This document shows, piece by piece, positions 46,234-56,185 of a stretch of 64,000 nucleotides of DNA. Both the position numbers and the translations under genes were made by a program. This DNA is from Albidovulum sp. (GTDB lineage: Bacteria > Pseudomonadota > Alphaproteobacteria > Rhodobacterales > Rhodobacteraceae), in assembly GCA_028823855.1 (NCBI GenBank), contig JAPPFL010000079.1, positions 1-64,000 on the forward strand, written 5' to 3'. The notes beneath the pieces are model-generated. The model saw nothing but the letters and a program-made list of their open reading frames with translations, was not told the origin of the DNA and searched no databases. Positions within the stretch are counted from its first letter, which is position 1. Every line of letters starts with the position of its first letter.

Positions 46234-47374
46234 AGCTCCGAGCCTAGCGAGGCTCGAAATATTCTGCCTGCGATATCGCTTGGAAACGCCTCTTGAGACG
46301 GTTTTCGGAGAGCTTGCGTCGAGGCCGGCCCTTCTTATACGGCTCGAGGACGCCGAAGGCGCCGAAGGCTGGGGGGAAATCTGGTGCAATTTCCCGCCGC
46401 ACGGGGCCGAATACCGAGCCAACTTGGCTTCTTCCGTACTTCGGCCCGCTCTAGCAGCTGTCGATACTGGTTCGCCTTCCGCGACGTTCGGCGTCGTGAG
46501 GGAACGGCTGCATTCGCTGGCGCTTCAGTCCGGGGAAGGCGGTCCCGCCGACCAGATCGCTAGCGGAGCCGATATCGCCTTGCACGATCTGGCCGCGCGG
46601 CGTGCGGGCGTGCCCGTCTCAACGCTTCTTGGAGGAAATCCCAGGACGCTGAATTGCTATGCGAGCGGCATCGACGGCCGGCAGGCTCCTCGAATGATTT
46701 CGGAATCGCGAAACTGTGGCTACCGGGCATTCAAAATAAGGGTCGGATTCGACCGGGAAAGCGACGTTCAGATCCTGGAAAACTGCTCCGGCTGGCTGGA
46801 AGCCGGCGAGACCTTGGCCATCGACGCGAACCAGAATTGGACTTGCGCCGATGTTCTTAAGCTGAAGGACCGCCTGAACGACGCTCCATTGCTCTGGATT
46901 GAAGAACCGCTTCGCGCGGATCGCCCGATAGAGGAATGGTCTCGCGTCGCCGAACATTTGGCGCATCCGATAGCCGCGGGCGAAAACATGCGGTCGGATA
47001 AGGAGTTCGACAGAGCGTTGTCCGGTCGGGTGTTCGGGGTTATTCAGCCGGATGTCTGCAAGTGGGGCGGAGTTTCCGGCTGCCTCGATATTGCGCGGCG
47101 GTCGATCGCCGCCGGAAAAAGGTATTGTCCCCATTTTCTTGGCTGCGGCCTTGGGCTAGTTGCATCCGCGCATCTGTTGTCGGCTGCAGGGGGCGACGGG
47201 CTTCTAGAAGTAGACGCGAATGATAACGGGCTACGCGAAGCATTCGCGGGTACGCTGCTTCCCCTCCGAAATGGCCTGGCGTTCACGCCGAAGGGTCCCG
47301 GGCTCGGAGTGCTGCCGGACAGAGACGCAATAAGGCAGTTTCAGCAACTGCACTTCGAAATCAGGCTGAACTGA
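46226..47374 (+). CDS. Enolase-superfamily (mandelate racemase subgroup) dehydratase/racemase
   Basis: 382 residues. Catalytic pattern: K170-x-R172 (AFKIRVGF), metal ligands D200 (IDANQNW), E226 (IEEPL) and E253 (AAGEN), and a D276/H303 dyad (QPDVCKWGG, CPHFLG). The His-Asp dyad places it with mandelate-racemase-type enzymes, many of which dehydrate sugar acids. It overlaps the end of the tctA pseudogene by 8 bp and is followed by an SDR gene after 26 bp; together they look like a sugar-acid pathway whose uptake system has been lost. Start ATG 46226 has only a weak ribosome site. Confidence 0.82.
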   Translation: MNKAPSLARLEIFCLRYRLETPLETVFGELASRPALLIRLEDAEGAEGWGEIWCNFPPHGAEYRANLASSVLRPALAAVDTGSPSATFGVVRERLHSLALQSGEGGPADQIASGADIALHDLAARRAGVPVSTLLGGNPRTLNCYASGIDGRQAPRMISESRNCGYRAFKIRVGFDRESDVQILENCSGWLEAGETLAIDANQNWTCADVLKLKDRLNDAPLLWIEEPLRADRPIEEWSRVAEHLAHPIAAGENMRSDKEFDRALSGRVFGVIQPDVCKWGGVSGCLDIARRSIAAGKRYCPHFLGCGLGLVASAHLLSAAGGDGLLEVDANDNGLREAFAGTLLPLRNGLAFTPKGPGLGVLPDRDAIRQFQQLHFEIRLN

Positions 47375-47400
47375 GTAGAACCTGCAAAGAAAGGAAAAAC

Positions 47401-48378
47401 ATGGACTTTCTCACCGACGAATTCCTTGTTGACCCAAAAAGATTCAATGGGCCGGTACTCGTTACGGGCGCGGGAGGCTGCATAGGCGCATGGGCCATGG
47501 CGATTCTAAAACGGTCCGGCGCGGAGTGCATTGGATTCGATCTTTCCGCTGACCGGCAACGACCGAGTCTCGTTTTGGGGGCGGCCGATACCGAGGCTCT
47601 GACATGGGAAACCGGCGATATAACCGATTCGGATTCGCTAAATTCGGTTGTTCGGAAACATTCCGTCGCGTCGATCATTCACTTGGCGGGGCTCCAAGTG
47701 CCTTTCTGCAAGGCCGACCCGGCTCTCGGGGCGCGCGTAAACGTCGAAGGAACGATCAACGTGCTGGAAGCGGCTCGCCGTTTCCGAATCAAGCGCACCG
47801 TGCTGGCATCGTCCGTGGCCGCTCTTGCGCTGCCGCCCGGCGGACAGTGGTCCGAAACCCTCTACGGCGCCTACAAGCAAGCCAACGAACATACCGCATT
47901 CGTCTACTGGTCCGACTGGAAAGTTCCATCGGTCTGCATCAGGCCATGCATTGTCTACGGTCTGGCGCGCGACCAAGGCGTAAGCTCGAAGAATACTGTC
48001 GCCATCCAGGCGGCTGCGCGAGACGAGGAATACATTGTGCCTTATTCGGGTCCGCTTAGCTGGCTTTATGCGGGCGAAGCGGCGGCGGCCTTCATCGCGG
48101 CGGCGTCGCAGGACGGACAAGGAGCTTTTGTATTCAACTTGAACGGACCTTGCGAAACGGTTGAATTCGGTCTTGACGTGGTTCGCTCGCTCGCGCCCGA
48201 AGCAAGAATAAGCTGCGCAGGCTCTCAGCTTCCATTCCCGGCCGACCTGGACGACGGTCCATTACGCGCACATGTGCCCGATTATCCGAACATTCCCGTT
48301 GCGGAAGGAATAAAGGCGACTTACCGAGCTTATCAGATACTAAAATCGGAGGGAAGGCTTCCGCCCTTGCCCAATTGA
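47401..48378 (+). CDS. Extended SDR NAD-dependent epimerase/dehydratase
   Basis: 325 residues. Rossmann motif VTGAGGCIGAWA (about 21-32), HLAG at about 94-97, and the catalytic Y155-x-x-x-K159 (LYGAYKQANE) with SSVA upstream. The end of the chain (YPNIPVAEGIKATYRAYQIL) is typical of sugar-nucleotide or uronate-type SDRs. AGAAAGGAAAA precedes the ATG. It is probably co-transcribed with the enolase-superfamily gene. Substrate not determined. Confidence 0.85.
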   Translation: MDFLTDEFLVDPKRFNGPVLVTGAGGCIGAWAMAILKRSGAECIGFDLSADRQRPSLVLGAADTEALTWETGDITDSDSLNSVVRKHSVASIIHLAGLQVPFCKADPALGARVNVEGTINVLEAARRFRIKRTVLASSVAALALPPGGQWSETLYGAYKQANEHTAFVYWSDWKVPSVCIRPCIVYGLARDQGVSSKNTVAIQAAARDEEYIVPYSGPLSWLYAGEAAAAFIAAASQDGQGAFVFNLNGPCETVEFGLDVVRSLAPEARISCAGSQLPFPADLDDGPLRAHVPDYPNIPVAEGIKATYRAYQILKSEGRLPPLPN

Positions 48379-48639
48379 GGCCGTTCGCTGCGCTTCGAAG
48401 TTTTATTGGAAGTGAAATTCGTTAATTCGGTAGAGCATTCGAATGCCGCCTGCTGTTCCTTGCCGTCGGCAGCGAGCCCCGTTTAGGATTCAAAATGGAA
48501 ACTAGCCGTCGGGAAAATTTCTGGTCGAATAGATTTTGACTTCAGTATTGGCATAGACCGCGTGTTGAACCGTCTAGCTTGAGTAGAATAGCTACTCAAA
48601 GTGCCTCAATTCCGGGACCGCGCGCCACCGGATGCAGCG
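48379..48639. other. No gene seen
   Basis: Short frames only, between the SDR gene and the malonate pseudogenes. Confidence 0.35.
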
Positions 48640-49715
48640 AGCCCAGAGCGAAAAATTCGACACCTTGGAGCGCCAGCGCATAGCGTTTCACATGTCGCTG
48701 CTGGGCAGCGCCGACTTGCCGATCCTTATCAAATTCCGTTCGCAGCTTTACGACTTAAATGCCCGCTTCAGGTTCCTAGCCGGGTGCGCTGGATTTTCAG
48801 CAGCGCGACGCTCGCGAGCCACATGCAGGTATCCTTGCCGCCGCCATCGCCCGCGATATGGATGCGGCCAGCGAACGGCTACTGAACCAAGCCAAGATGA
48901 CTGGCGCTTTCCTTGCCGGACTCTTTTGCAACGGAACGTTGGCGTAGGCCCCCGGCGAGCACAAGCATCAGATCTGAGCGGGCCTCCAGAAATTTTCGGG
49001 CAACCTTTCCGGTCAATCCAAAACCGGATTCCGGGAATTTGCCGACGCGCATCGTCTCTTGGCGAATTATCAGATTCTCGTGCTCGCCGAGTTTCGTGCG
49101 CAGGCTTTGCTTCACTCGCCCGACCGCAGGCGCTTCGCCTATTTCCAACCAGAAATGCCGGACGAACCGCTGATTTTCGTGGAAGTTGCCATGACCATGA
49201 AGGTGTCGAACTCGATTCGGCGTGTCCTTGCGGACGATCGGGATATCCTCGATGCGCGCGATGCCAAGGTCGCAGTCTTCTACTCGATCTCGAACTGCCA
49301 AGCTGGGCTGAAGGGCGTTAGCTTCGGAAACCTGCTGGTCAAGCGGGTGGCCGACGAGTTGAGGCATGCACGTCCCGACTTGGAGACGTTCGCGACCTTG
49401 TCGCCGACCTAGCCAAGCGCTTCCGGGCGGGGACCGCGAAGGACGAAGAGATCCGCGGTCTCGCCGCGAACTACCTTCCGAACGCCAAGACCCCACGAGG
49501 CGAGCCCTAGGGTCCGGTGGCACGCTTCCATCTCGGCACCGGCGCGCGGATTTATGCCGTGCGCACCGGTGCGGACCTGAACGAGAACGGGGTGCGTCAA
49601 TCTATCGGCGCGATGGTCAACGACCAGTACGACATCGGTCTGATCGAACAGAACTACGGACGCTTCGTCCGGCGGGCGAAAAATCGACGGCCCCTTAGTG
49701 CCGAGCTGAGGCCTA
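48640..49715 (+). pseudogene. Malonyl-CoA decarboxylase (MatA-like), multiply frameshifted
   Basis: The clearest part is 49059-49412: HSPDRRRFAYFQPEMPDEPL, IFVEVAMTMKVSNSIRRVLA, VAVFYSISNCQAGLKGVSFG, NLLVKRVADELRHARPDLET, FATLSP. This is the malonyl-CoA decarboxylase catalytic domain, including the SISNCQ.GL.GISFGN and TLSP segments. The C-terminal part continues in another frame (PVARFHLGTGARIYAVR, RQSIGAMVNDQYDIGLIEQN) to about 49700. Upstream of 49059 the N-terminal helical domain is broken over several frames. The enzyme made acetyl-CoA from malonyl-CoA; it cannot be functional now. Confidence 0.75.
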
Positions 49716-49721
49716 TGCGAC

Positions 49722-51238
49722 AATGGCGCGGCAGAAGAAGGCGCGCAACTTGCGGGCGATCATATTTATGACGCGCTTGCCTCCGCCCATGCGGGAAACA
49801 CCGCCCCTTTCATCAGGCGAGATGACGCGCCGGACGTATCATACGGGGAGTTCCAGGAGATGGTCGCCCGGCTGGCGCCCGTTCCGGTTCCAGGCAGGCT
49901 GGTTCCAAGCGCCCAAGTCGCTAGAAATGGCGGCACTTTTCTTGGCGGCAATCCAGACGGGAGACGTCTTTCTTCCGCTCATCACTTCCTATGCCTGGAC
50001 GAGGTCGCGCAATTCGTAGACGATGCCAAGCCGAAGTATATTGCTTGCGGCGAATGTTCAACTGGCACTCGGCAAGACCTCGCTGCAAGGGTTGGCGAAA
50101 CCCTGCACACTCTCGGTACTGATGGCTCCGGCAGCCTGACCGAAGAACTTGCGGACCGACCGGACGCCTTCGACACTGCGGCACGCGTTCCCGACGACCC
50201 CGCTGCTCCGCTTTCACGTCTGGCACCACGGGAAGGCCCAAAGGCGCAATTCTGACGCATGACAGCCTGATGTCGAACGCCCGGACGCTGGTCGGTCGCC
50301 GACGGATCACCAGTGCCGACGTCCTGATCCACGCATTGCCGATCTTCCACGCGCACGGGCTGTTCTTTGCGCTCAATTCCTCGCTCGCCGCCAGCGCGCG
50401 TGCAATTTATGCCGGCATTCGATCTCAATGCAATCATGGCAGCCCTGCCGTACTAGACGCTATTGACGGGAGCGCCCGCTTTTTATTCGCGGCTCCTTTC
50501 ATACGGGCGCCTGGCCCGAGAACGCACCTCCAATATGCGCCTGTTCATTTCCGGCAGCGCGCCGCTTCTAGCGGAACCCCACCTATCCTTTGCCGAGCGA
50601 ACCGGCCGCCGCATACTCGAACGCTACGATATGACCGAGACCAACATGATTAGTTCCGATCCGTGCGACGGCGAGTGCCGCGCCGGCACGGTCGGGCGGC
50701 CACTGCCCGAAATCGAGGTTTGCCTGACCGACTTCGAGACCGGCGACCCCGTCCCCGATAAATCGATCGGCATGATCGAGGTGCGCTGCCCGAAAATGTT
50801 CAAGTGATATTGGCAGATGCCGGTCAAGACAGCCGCCAAACTCCGCGAAAACGGCTTTTTCATCACCGGCGATCTCGGTAAATTTAGCGACGACGGATAT
50901 CTGTCGATCTTCGGTCGCGCCAAAGACCTGATATTCATCGGCGGGTACAACGTCTATCCCAAGGAAATGGAAGACGTGCTGAACGACGCGGACGGGATTT
51001 GAAGAATCCGCGGTCTTCGGCGTGCCGCATGCTAATTTCGGCGAGGCGATTATTGCTGCGGTCGTCTCCGAGAACTGCGCCCAGACAGATTCCGAAGGTC
51101 TGTCGCGCGGCCACGGAAAAACTCGCCCGCTTCAAGCATCCCCGTCGCTTTGAGATCCTCGACGCATTGCCGCGCAGCATCATGGGAAAAGTCCGAAAGG
51201 AAGTGCTGCGCAGAAATTCCTCAGAATCGTCGGGATAG
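49722..51238 (+). pseudogene. Malonyl-CoA synthetase (MatB-like), multiply frameshifted
   Basis: Segments across frames rebuild MatB: KSLEMAALFLAAIQTGDVFL, the ATP/AMP loop SGTTGRPKGAILTHDSLMSN (from 50219), TSADVLIHALPIFHAHGLFF, MRLFISGSAPLLAEPHLSFA, ILERYDMTETNMISSDPCDG, GFFITGDLGKFSDDGYLSIF, GGYNVYPKEMEDVLN, and finally LARFKHPRRFEILDALPRSI-MGKVRKEVL. There are stops at about 50805 and 50999 and several frameshifts. Order matA-matB matches the malonate-use operons of rhizobia-like bacteria; the pathway is lost here. Confidence 0.8.
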
Positions 51239-51494
51239 GCGCGACGACCGGATCGACGAAGAGCGCCGCGGGCCTGCCCTCCGCTGGGAATTCCCGGAAG
51301 GCCTAAGTGACGGGGATGCCGATACAGCCGTGCGGACAGCCCGCGCTGTCATATTGGCCGCTCAATCGGGCGTTCGCCACCATGCGCTTCATGGCTTCGT
51401 GGCTCTGGCATGGGCGCGACACAACGAAAAATCACGCGATCAAATCGTTCACGCCGCAGGCGCGCGGTATAGATGCATTGGTCTTGTCCAACAC
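51239..51494. other. No gene seen
   Basis: Short frames between matB relic and the convergent secreted-protein gene; no hairpin with T-run. Confidence 0.3.
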
Positions 51495-52310
51495 CTATAA
51501 ATTATTTTTTGCAGGCAATTCGAGAATCATGGATCTCAATGCCTCTTGCGCCAAATCTACGTCTATCAGTTCGACACTCTCGCCTTTGATACTGTAGTAG
51601 TGCGTTTCCGAGTTAATGCATCCCGACGGACAATCGCCCCACGCCTTGCGCATCGCGACGAACCAGGCTCCGTTAGTCTTGAATGCGTCGATACCGGAGC
51701 CGTCGGTCAATAAGCTGTCGATCGACGCGCCGGCAACGCCGGCGATGGCCGAATACCTCTTGCGCGCGATGCGCAGGTTGGCGCGCTCCGGGAAATGCAG
51801 GATGACTACGCTGAGAGTTGGGTACAGGTCGACCGCATGCAGCCCCAGCTTGGCATTGAGTTCGTCGAACGCCCCGTGCCCGGTCGGGGGCGCAGACCCG
51901 TTGCCCAAATCGGTCCAATGCTCGATCAAATCTTCGAGAAGCTTGCCTTGGATTTCGAGGATCAATGTTGCGGGCGATTGCCGCGCGGCGATTTCTTTCA
52001 TCGCCGGATAGCGATTCCTGATTCGCGTCAATACCAGATGGACCTCCCGACCGAGTCGATCGAGAAGAAAATCGTCCAAAAGCAGATCATCGCTCTCCAT
52101 AGTTAAGATTCGTCTGGCGAGAATAGCTGCATCTCGCGAAACGTCAGCTTCTCCAGAGACCGCATGCTCGACCATTGGTTCCGCCAAAGCTGCCGGGACT
52201 ATTGGAGTCTGCATGATCCAAGACGCAGCTAGGCATAGCGAGCACCACGCGGCGAGCACCGTATGCGGGCGACGGCGCAATTTGGGAAAACGCAGTCGGT
52301 GAATCTTCAT
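51495..52310 (-). CDS. Secreted protein of unknown function with a CPSGC motif
   Basis: 271 residues. A long N-terminal signal (basic MKIHRLRFPKLRRRP, then a hydrophobic stretch LAAWCSLCLAASWIM, then AALA before EPMVEH at about 45) suggests export to the periplasm or envelope. The mature part is helical and Leu-rich, with a C-terminal block AWFVAMRKAWGDCPSGCINS, ETHYYSIKG. The WGDCPSGC..xHYY pattern occurs in exported proteins of unknown function I have seen before; the two Cys could form a disulfide. GAGGAAA precedes the ATG. It is intact although surrounded by pseudogenes, implying it is still useful. Confidence 0.65.
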   Translation of the reverse strand: MKIHRLRFPKLRRRPHTVLAAWCSLCLAASWIMQTPIVPAALAEPMVEHAVSGEADVSRDAAILARRILTMESDDLLLDDFLLDRLGREVHLVLTRIRNRYPAMKEIAARQSPATLILEIQGKLLEDLIEHWTDLGNGSAPPTGHGAFDELNAKLGLHAVDLYPTLSVVILHFPERANLRIARKRYSAIAGVAGASIDSLLTDGSGIDAFKTNGAWFVAMRKAWGDCPSGCINSETHYYSIKGESVELIDVDLAQEALRSMILELPAKNNL

Positions 52311-52529
52311 GGCTTTTCCTCTATTCCGGCAATTCCTGGATCAAGTTGCGACGCTCTCCCGCGCTGTCGACCGCCGGTTGAGCGTAGCCCAAATGATTTC
52401 CGGACCTTTCCGAGAGTTCTAGTTTAAGCATTGTCGAGCGCGACCGATAGGCCGATCCCTAAACCGCCACCTGCTTGACCAATATTTTTTCGGGTGTTTA
52501 GCCTGAGTAGTAAAAGTGGTTTTTAACGT
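52311..52529. other. No gene seen upstream of the secreted-protein gene
   Basis: Probably contains the leftward promoter of that gene, but none is convincing. Confidence 0.3.
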
Positions 52530-53041
52530 CCACTGCCGAGAATTCGTCGAGCCGCGAGCAGATATGCTGCTGGGTCGCCGCGACAGTATGCCCCGATGCG
52601 TCGCGCTCCAATGCTTGAGCTAGGCAAGAGCCTTCTCGACGTGATTGAGATCCGGGCTGCATGGCGGCTGGAAAAGCAATAGTCTAGTTGGCCCGCGCAT
52701 CGACTTTCGGGCGGCCTTAAACCCGCTACTAGAGAATTCGTCCATTGCTACTTCATTTCCCGGCTACGTCGACCGGACCTTTCAGAATACCGCGCGGCAG
52801 TCGGTTCAACGCGCAGCGCGGCTTTGAAGGTCATGGCGTTCCAGCAGCGGCCTCGCGGCGGTTTCGACAGTGCGCCGGACTCTCGACTCGCGACCGCGCG
52901 GGCGGCATGTTGGATTTGGACAGGGTCTCTTCGATGAGAACAAGCCGGCGAGGATCAATCCGCTTATGGATTCGATTCCAGCGCTCCCGCTCGCGGACGA
53001 TGTCCGTTCGAGTTTGTTCGGCGGTCTGAACAGCGTTTCAA
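52530..53041 (-). pseudogene. IS630-family transposase remnant
   Basis: Read leftward: TAEQTRTDIVRERERWN, RIDPRRLVLIEETLSKSNMP, then after frame changes MTFKAALRVEPTAA, and LLFQPPCSPDLNHVEKALA followed by a stop and LKHWSATHRG. These are the IS630 landmarks (DPRRLVFIDETW.KTNM, WKTMTFIAAL, PPYSPDLNPIEq.fakLKhwLR). The first catalytic motif DET is EET here. At least two stops or frameshifts and no N-terminal helix-turn-helix. Confidence 0.65.
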
Positions 53042-53771
53042 ATTAATGCTCGTCGCGACGAACGGCATTCAATATGTGCGGTAGCCGAAAATTGTACAGA
53101 GGATAGCCAGCTCCCAGGCAAGGCCGCGCAAAGCGAATGCGCGTCGATCCAAATGCCGCCCGTTCAGGATTTTCATCGGTCGAAATGACGCCGCTGTCGT
53201 TTTGTATCGATGAAGAAATTCATTCAATTGATTGGCGGTCGGACGTATTAATTCGTAGTTCGGACCGCGATTTGGGCCGTCCAATTGCGACCGCGATGCT
53301 CGGCGGTTCCGCATTGCCACTACTTTGGCGGTTTAAGATTTTCATTCTTTCTTTCCCAATTCCGGTTCGCAGTTCCAACTGCTCTAAAAGACCGTCCATG
53401 TCGCGGATTGGAATCTCGAATTAGCGACAAAGCCAGATCTGTTCTGCTCAAAGGAGTTCGCCGGATGAAGTAGGCAAGGATCTCCACACTACCCGCTTCA
53501 ATTTCGCTCTAACGGCCAAGAGTGACCCCGGCAATGGTAGCGTCGATTCGAACGAACTAGTTTCAGGGACATTATTCGCGCCTGCAGGAACGGAGCCGGC
53601 GCCCTCCCGAATAGATGTTGCCGAAATCTAGCTCAGGCTTTCCTCTAGTTGTCCGCGCAATTGCTTGCCAACCTACGCGGCCTTTGATATATGTTACTCC
53701 TGTAATGGAACCTTGCGCCCGGGAATTTTCCCGAGAGCGGAACGGTTCACGTTTCAAGGGGGAGGTTATTC
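53042..53771. other. Gene-free stretch ahead of the third importer
   Basis: No recognisable coding sequence. The right end carries the promoter at 53665 and a small inverted repeat, CGGGAA/TTCCCG, at about 53720-53733. Confidence 0.4.
53665..53693 (+). promoter_or_regulatory. Probable promoter of the FbpABC-type importer
   Basis: TTGCCA (53665-53670) and TATATG (53688-53693) with 17 bp spacing, about 80 bp before the binding-protein start. The leader contains an inverted repeat CGGGAA-TT-TTCCCG and ends with a strong GGGGGAGG ribosome site. Confidence 0.45.
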
Positions 53772-54866
53772 ATGAAACGTTTGAGAAACGGAGTGTTGGC
53801 ATCGATCGTGTCGTTTGCTTTCGGTGCTTTAGTATTTGGTTCGTCGGGAATCGCCGTAGCTGAGGAAAGATGCGACGATCCTCGTGTTGCGAACGCGATC
53901 GAGGAAGGCGAACTGATCGTCGTCGCAAGCATATTCGAGACTCCCGAAACGCAAAATGCGCACCGGGAAGGATTTTTGAAGTATTGGTGCCTACCTGACG
54001 ATTTCAAAATTTCTTACGATATACGGAATACGTCTGGGACCATTGCTCGCATCGAAGCGGAAGTAAGCCAGGGCGTTCCGATTTCCGGCGATGTCACGAC
54101 AATGCCGGCGATCACGTGGTTTACCGACGCCGTTGAGCGCGGCTTGATAATGGCTTACGAGTCGCCGGAATACGAGCATATGAAATTGCCGGAACGGATC
54201 GGCCTTAACAATCGACCCTACTGGACATCGGATATGTACATGATGTTTCCGATGTGGAATGGCGACGAACTTCCAGATCTGGAGATCGAAAGCTGGCACG
54301 ATCTCTTGAAGCCCGAGCTCAAGGGCAAAATGAGCCTTATGGACGGCTCTTCGCTGCAGTCGGTCGCGCTAGTGTTTCACTATCTCCGGCAAAGGCTTCC
54401 GGAGGACTATTGGGAGAAGTTAGCGGCGCAGGATATTCTAATCTCATCGAACTCCATGCACGGTGTCGAGATGATGATGTCCGGGGAGAGGCCGATGTCA
54501 ATTCTCGGCGTGTCGGCTGATGCAAACGTGCTATCGGATCAAGGCGCGACGCATGTCCGCACGGCGATTCCGAAAGAAGGAGTCATGCTGCAGGAGCAGG
54601 CGACCGCAGCGTTCGCGGACGCCCCGCATCCGAATGCCGCGCAGCTTTGGATCGATTTCCTTCGCAGCCATCCGGGCCAGGTCATCTTCGAAAAATACGA
54701 AGGTCGGGTTCCGGGCAGAGAAGGCGTGCCAAGCAGCTTTGCGTTGACGCCGAATGCAGACGATATCGGCGACGCGGCATTCGCTCCCGACTACGCCGAA
54801 ATCGCGAGGAATGCTGAATTGGTTCGTGAAGCCCAAGAGGCGTTTGCTGCAATCTTCATCAACTGA
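53772..54866 (+). CDS. FbpA-like ABC transporter substrate-binding protein
   Basis: 364 residues with a signal peptide (basic start, hydrophobic segment, cleavage near GIAVAEE at about 30). The mature protein has the two-lobed plan of the iron/thiamine/phosphonate-type group: EGELIVVASIFETPETQN, GVPISGDVTTMPAITWF, YWTSDMYMMFPMWNGDELPD, LKPELKGKMSLMDG and AAQLWIDFLRSHPGQ. The adjacent tyrosine pair that binds ferric iron in FbpA is not evident, so the ligand may be organic. Two cysteines (C34 and C73 region) could form a disulfide. It is followed by a hairpin, then ATPase and permease genes. Confidence 0.85.
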   Translation: MKRLRNGVLASIVSFAFGALVFGSSGIAVAEERCDDPRVANAIEEGELIVVASIFETPETQNAHREGFLKYWCLPDDFKISYDIRNTSGTIARIEAEVSQGVPISGDVTTMPAITWFTDAVERGLIMAYESPEYEHMKLPERIGLNNRPYWTSDMYMMFPMWNGDELPDLEIESWHDLLKPELKGKMSLMDGSSLQSVALVFHYLRQRLPEDYWEKLAAQDILISSNSMHGVEMMMSGERPMSILGVSADANVLSDQGATHVRTAIPKEGVMLQEQATAAFADAPHPNAAQLWIDFLRSHPGQVIFEKYEGRVPGREGVPSSFALTPNADDIGDAAFAPDYAEIARNAELVREAQEAFAAIFIN

Positions 54867-54876
54867 GTGACGGACT

Positions 54877-54900
54877 CGGCCTTCGCTTGCGCGAAGGCCG
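54877..54900 (+). terminator. Intercistronic hairpin after the third binding-protein gene
   Basis: CGGCCTTCGC and GCGAAGGCCG form a perfect 10-bp stem around TTGC, 10 bp after the stop; no T-run. Same design as the hairpins at 5900 and 39192. Confidence 0.65.
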
Positions 54901-55018
54901 GGATGACGCGAAGCATCTAAAGATGCGGTCGAAAATCAATAAGCGGGCGGATCGCTTCCTTGGAATTCCGCCCGTCATCCCTGTTTCTGGTTAACTTTTC
55001 GATAAGTTGGAGGCCTAG

Positions 55019-56122
55019 GTGGCAGCATTCGTTGCGGTCGAAGGGCTGCGAAAGACGTTCGGTCAATCATGGGCCGTCGACGACGTAAATTTCGAGGTCG
55101 AGGAAGGAAAGCTCCTCGTCCTCCTCGGGCCTAGCGGCTGCGGGAAAACAACTACTCTTCGATGCGTTGGAGGATTGGAGCAGCCGGAACACGGCAGAAT
55201 CGTCATTGACGGAGAAGACGTTACGAATGCCGCTAAAGGCTTGTTTCTGCAGCCGAATGTTCGCGGCATGGGGATGGTCGCGCAATCCTACGCAATTTGG
55301 CCGCACATGAATGTATTCGAGAATGTGGCCTTTCCGCTCAGGATGCAAAAGTTCGGAAAATCGGAAATTTCGGAGCGAGTCCGGGAAGCCCTCAACGTCG
55401 TCCGGCTAGGCGAACTTGGCGGTCGGAATGCAACAGACTTGTCCGGCGGACAGCAGCAGCGAGTCGCTTTGGCACGAGCTATAGTCGGAAGGCCGAAAGT
55501 GCTGCTTTTCGACGAGCCGCTTAGCAATCTCGACGCGAAATTGCGCGAGGAAATGAGGTACTTGCTAAAGGACATTCAAAGGGAAATAAAGATTACTGCG
55601 ATTTACGTGACTCATGATCAGGCCGAGGCCATGGCGCTAGGAGACGAACTCCTGGTTATGAATGAGGGGCGAATAGAACAGCGCGGCAGCGCGAAGTCGC
55701 TATATTGCGAACCCAGAACGCGCTTTGTCGCCGATTTCATCGGCGTTGCCAATCTACTTGAAGGGACGCTGGTTGGCGAATCGGCGAACGGCGAGGATAC
55801 TTTGGAAGTGAAACTGGGTAGCGGCGATACATCTAGAATCCTCAAGGTTCTCAGGGGTTCTGCCGAAACGAGACGCGACATTACCATACTCATACGTCCC
55901 GAATGGGTGCGTATTCTCTCCGGACAGCCGGAATCAGAGAATAATGTTATTCGGGGCTTCGTTGACAAGTGCCAGTATCTTGGCGACCGGACGGAGGTGC
56001 TCGTCAATACTGAGTACTTGACGATGAGAGCCTGGATCGACGGCGCCGCCGAATTCGAGGACGGCCAGGAGATTTTCATGGAAATCGACGGCGGGAAATG
56101 CATTGCGCTCCCGGCGAATTGA
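55019..56122 (+). CDS. ABC transporter ATPase, FbpC/PotA-like
   Basis: 367 residues: Walker A GPSGCGKTTT, Q-loop VAQSYAIWPHMNV, signature LSGGQQQRVALARAI, Walker B VLLFDEPLSNLD, H-loop THDQAEAMA and a C-terminal TOBE region (ILIRPEWVRIL). GTG at 55019 follows TTGGAGG. Its two-domain permease follows after 63 bp. Confidence 0.9.
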   Translation: MAAFVAVEGLRKTFGQSWAVDDVNFEVEEGKLLVLLGPSGCGKTTTLRCVGGLEQPEHGRIVIDGEDVTNAAKGLFLQPNVRGMGMVAQSYAIWPHMNVFENVAFPLRMQKFGKSEISERVREALNVVRLGELGGRNATDLSGGQQQRVALARAIVGRPKVLLFDEPLSNLDAKLREEMRYLLKDIQREIKITAIYVTHDQAEAMALGDELLVMNEGRIEQRGSAKSLYCEPRTRFVADFIGVANLLEGTLVGESANGEDTLEVKLGSGDTSRILKVLRGSAETRRDITILIRPEWVRILSGQPESENNVIRGFVDKCQYLGDRTEVLVNTEYLTMRAWIDGAAEFEDGQEIFMEIDGGKCIALPAN

Positions 56123-56185
56123 TCTGTCAAGGATTGGTTCGATCAACGGCGGCAGCGCGAACGCCGCCGGGCACCGAGTCCCGTG

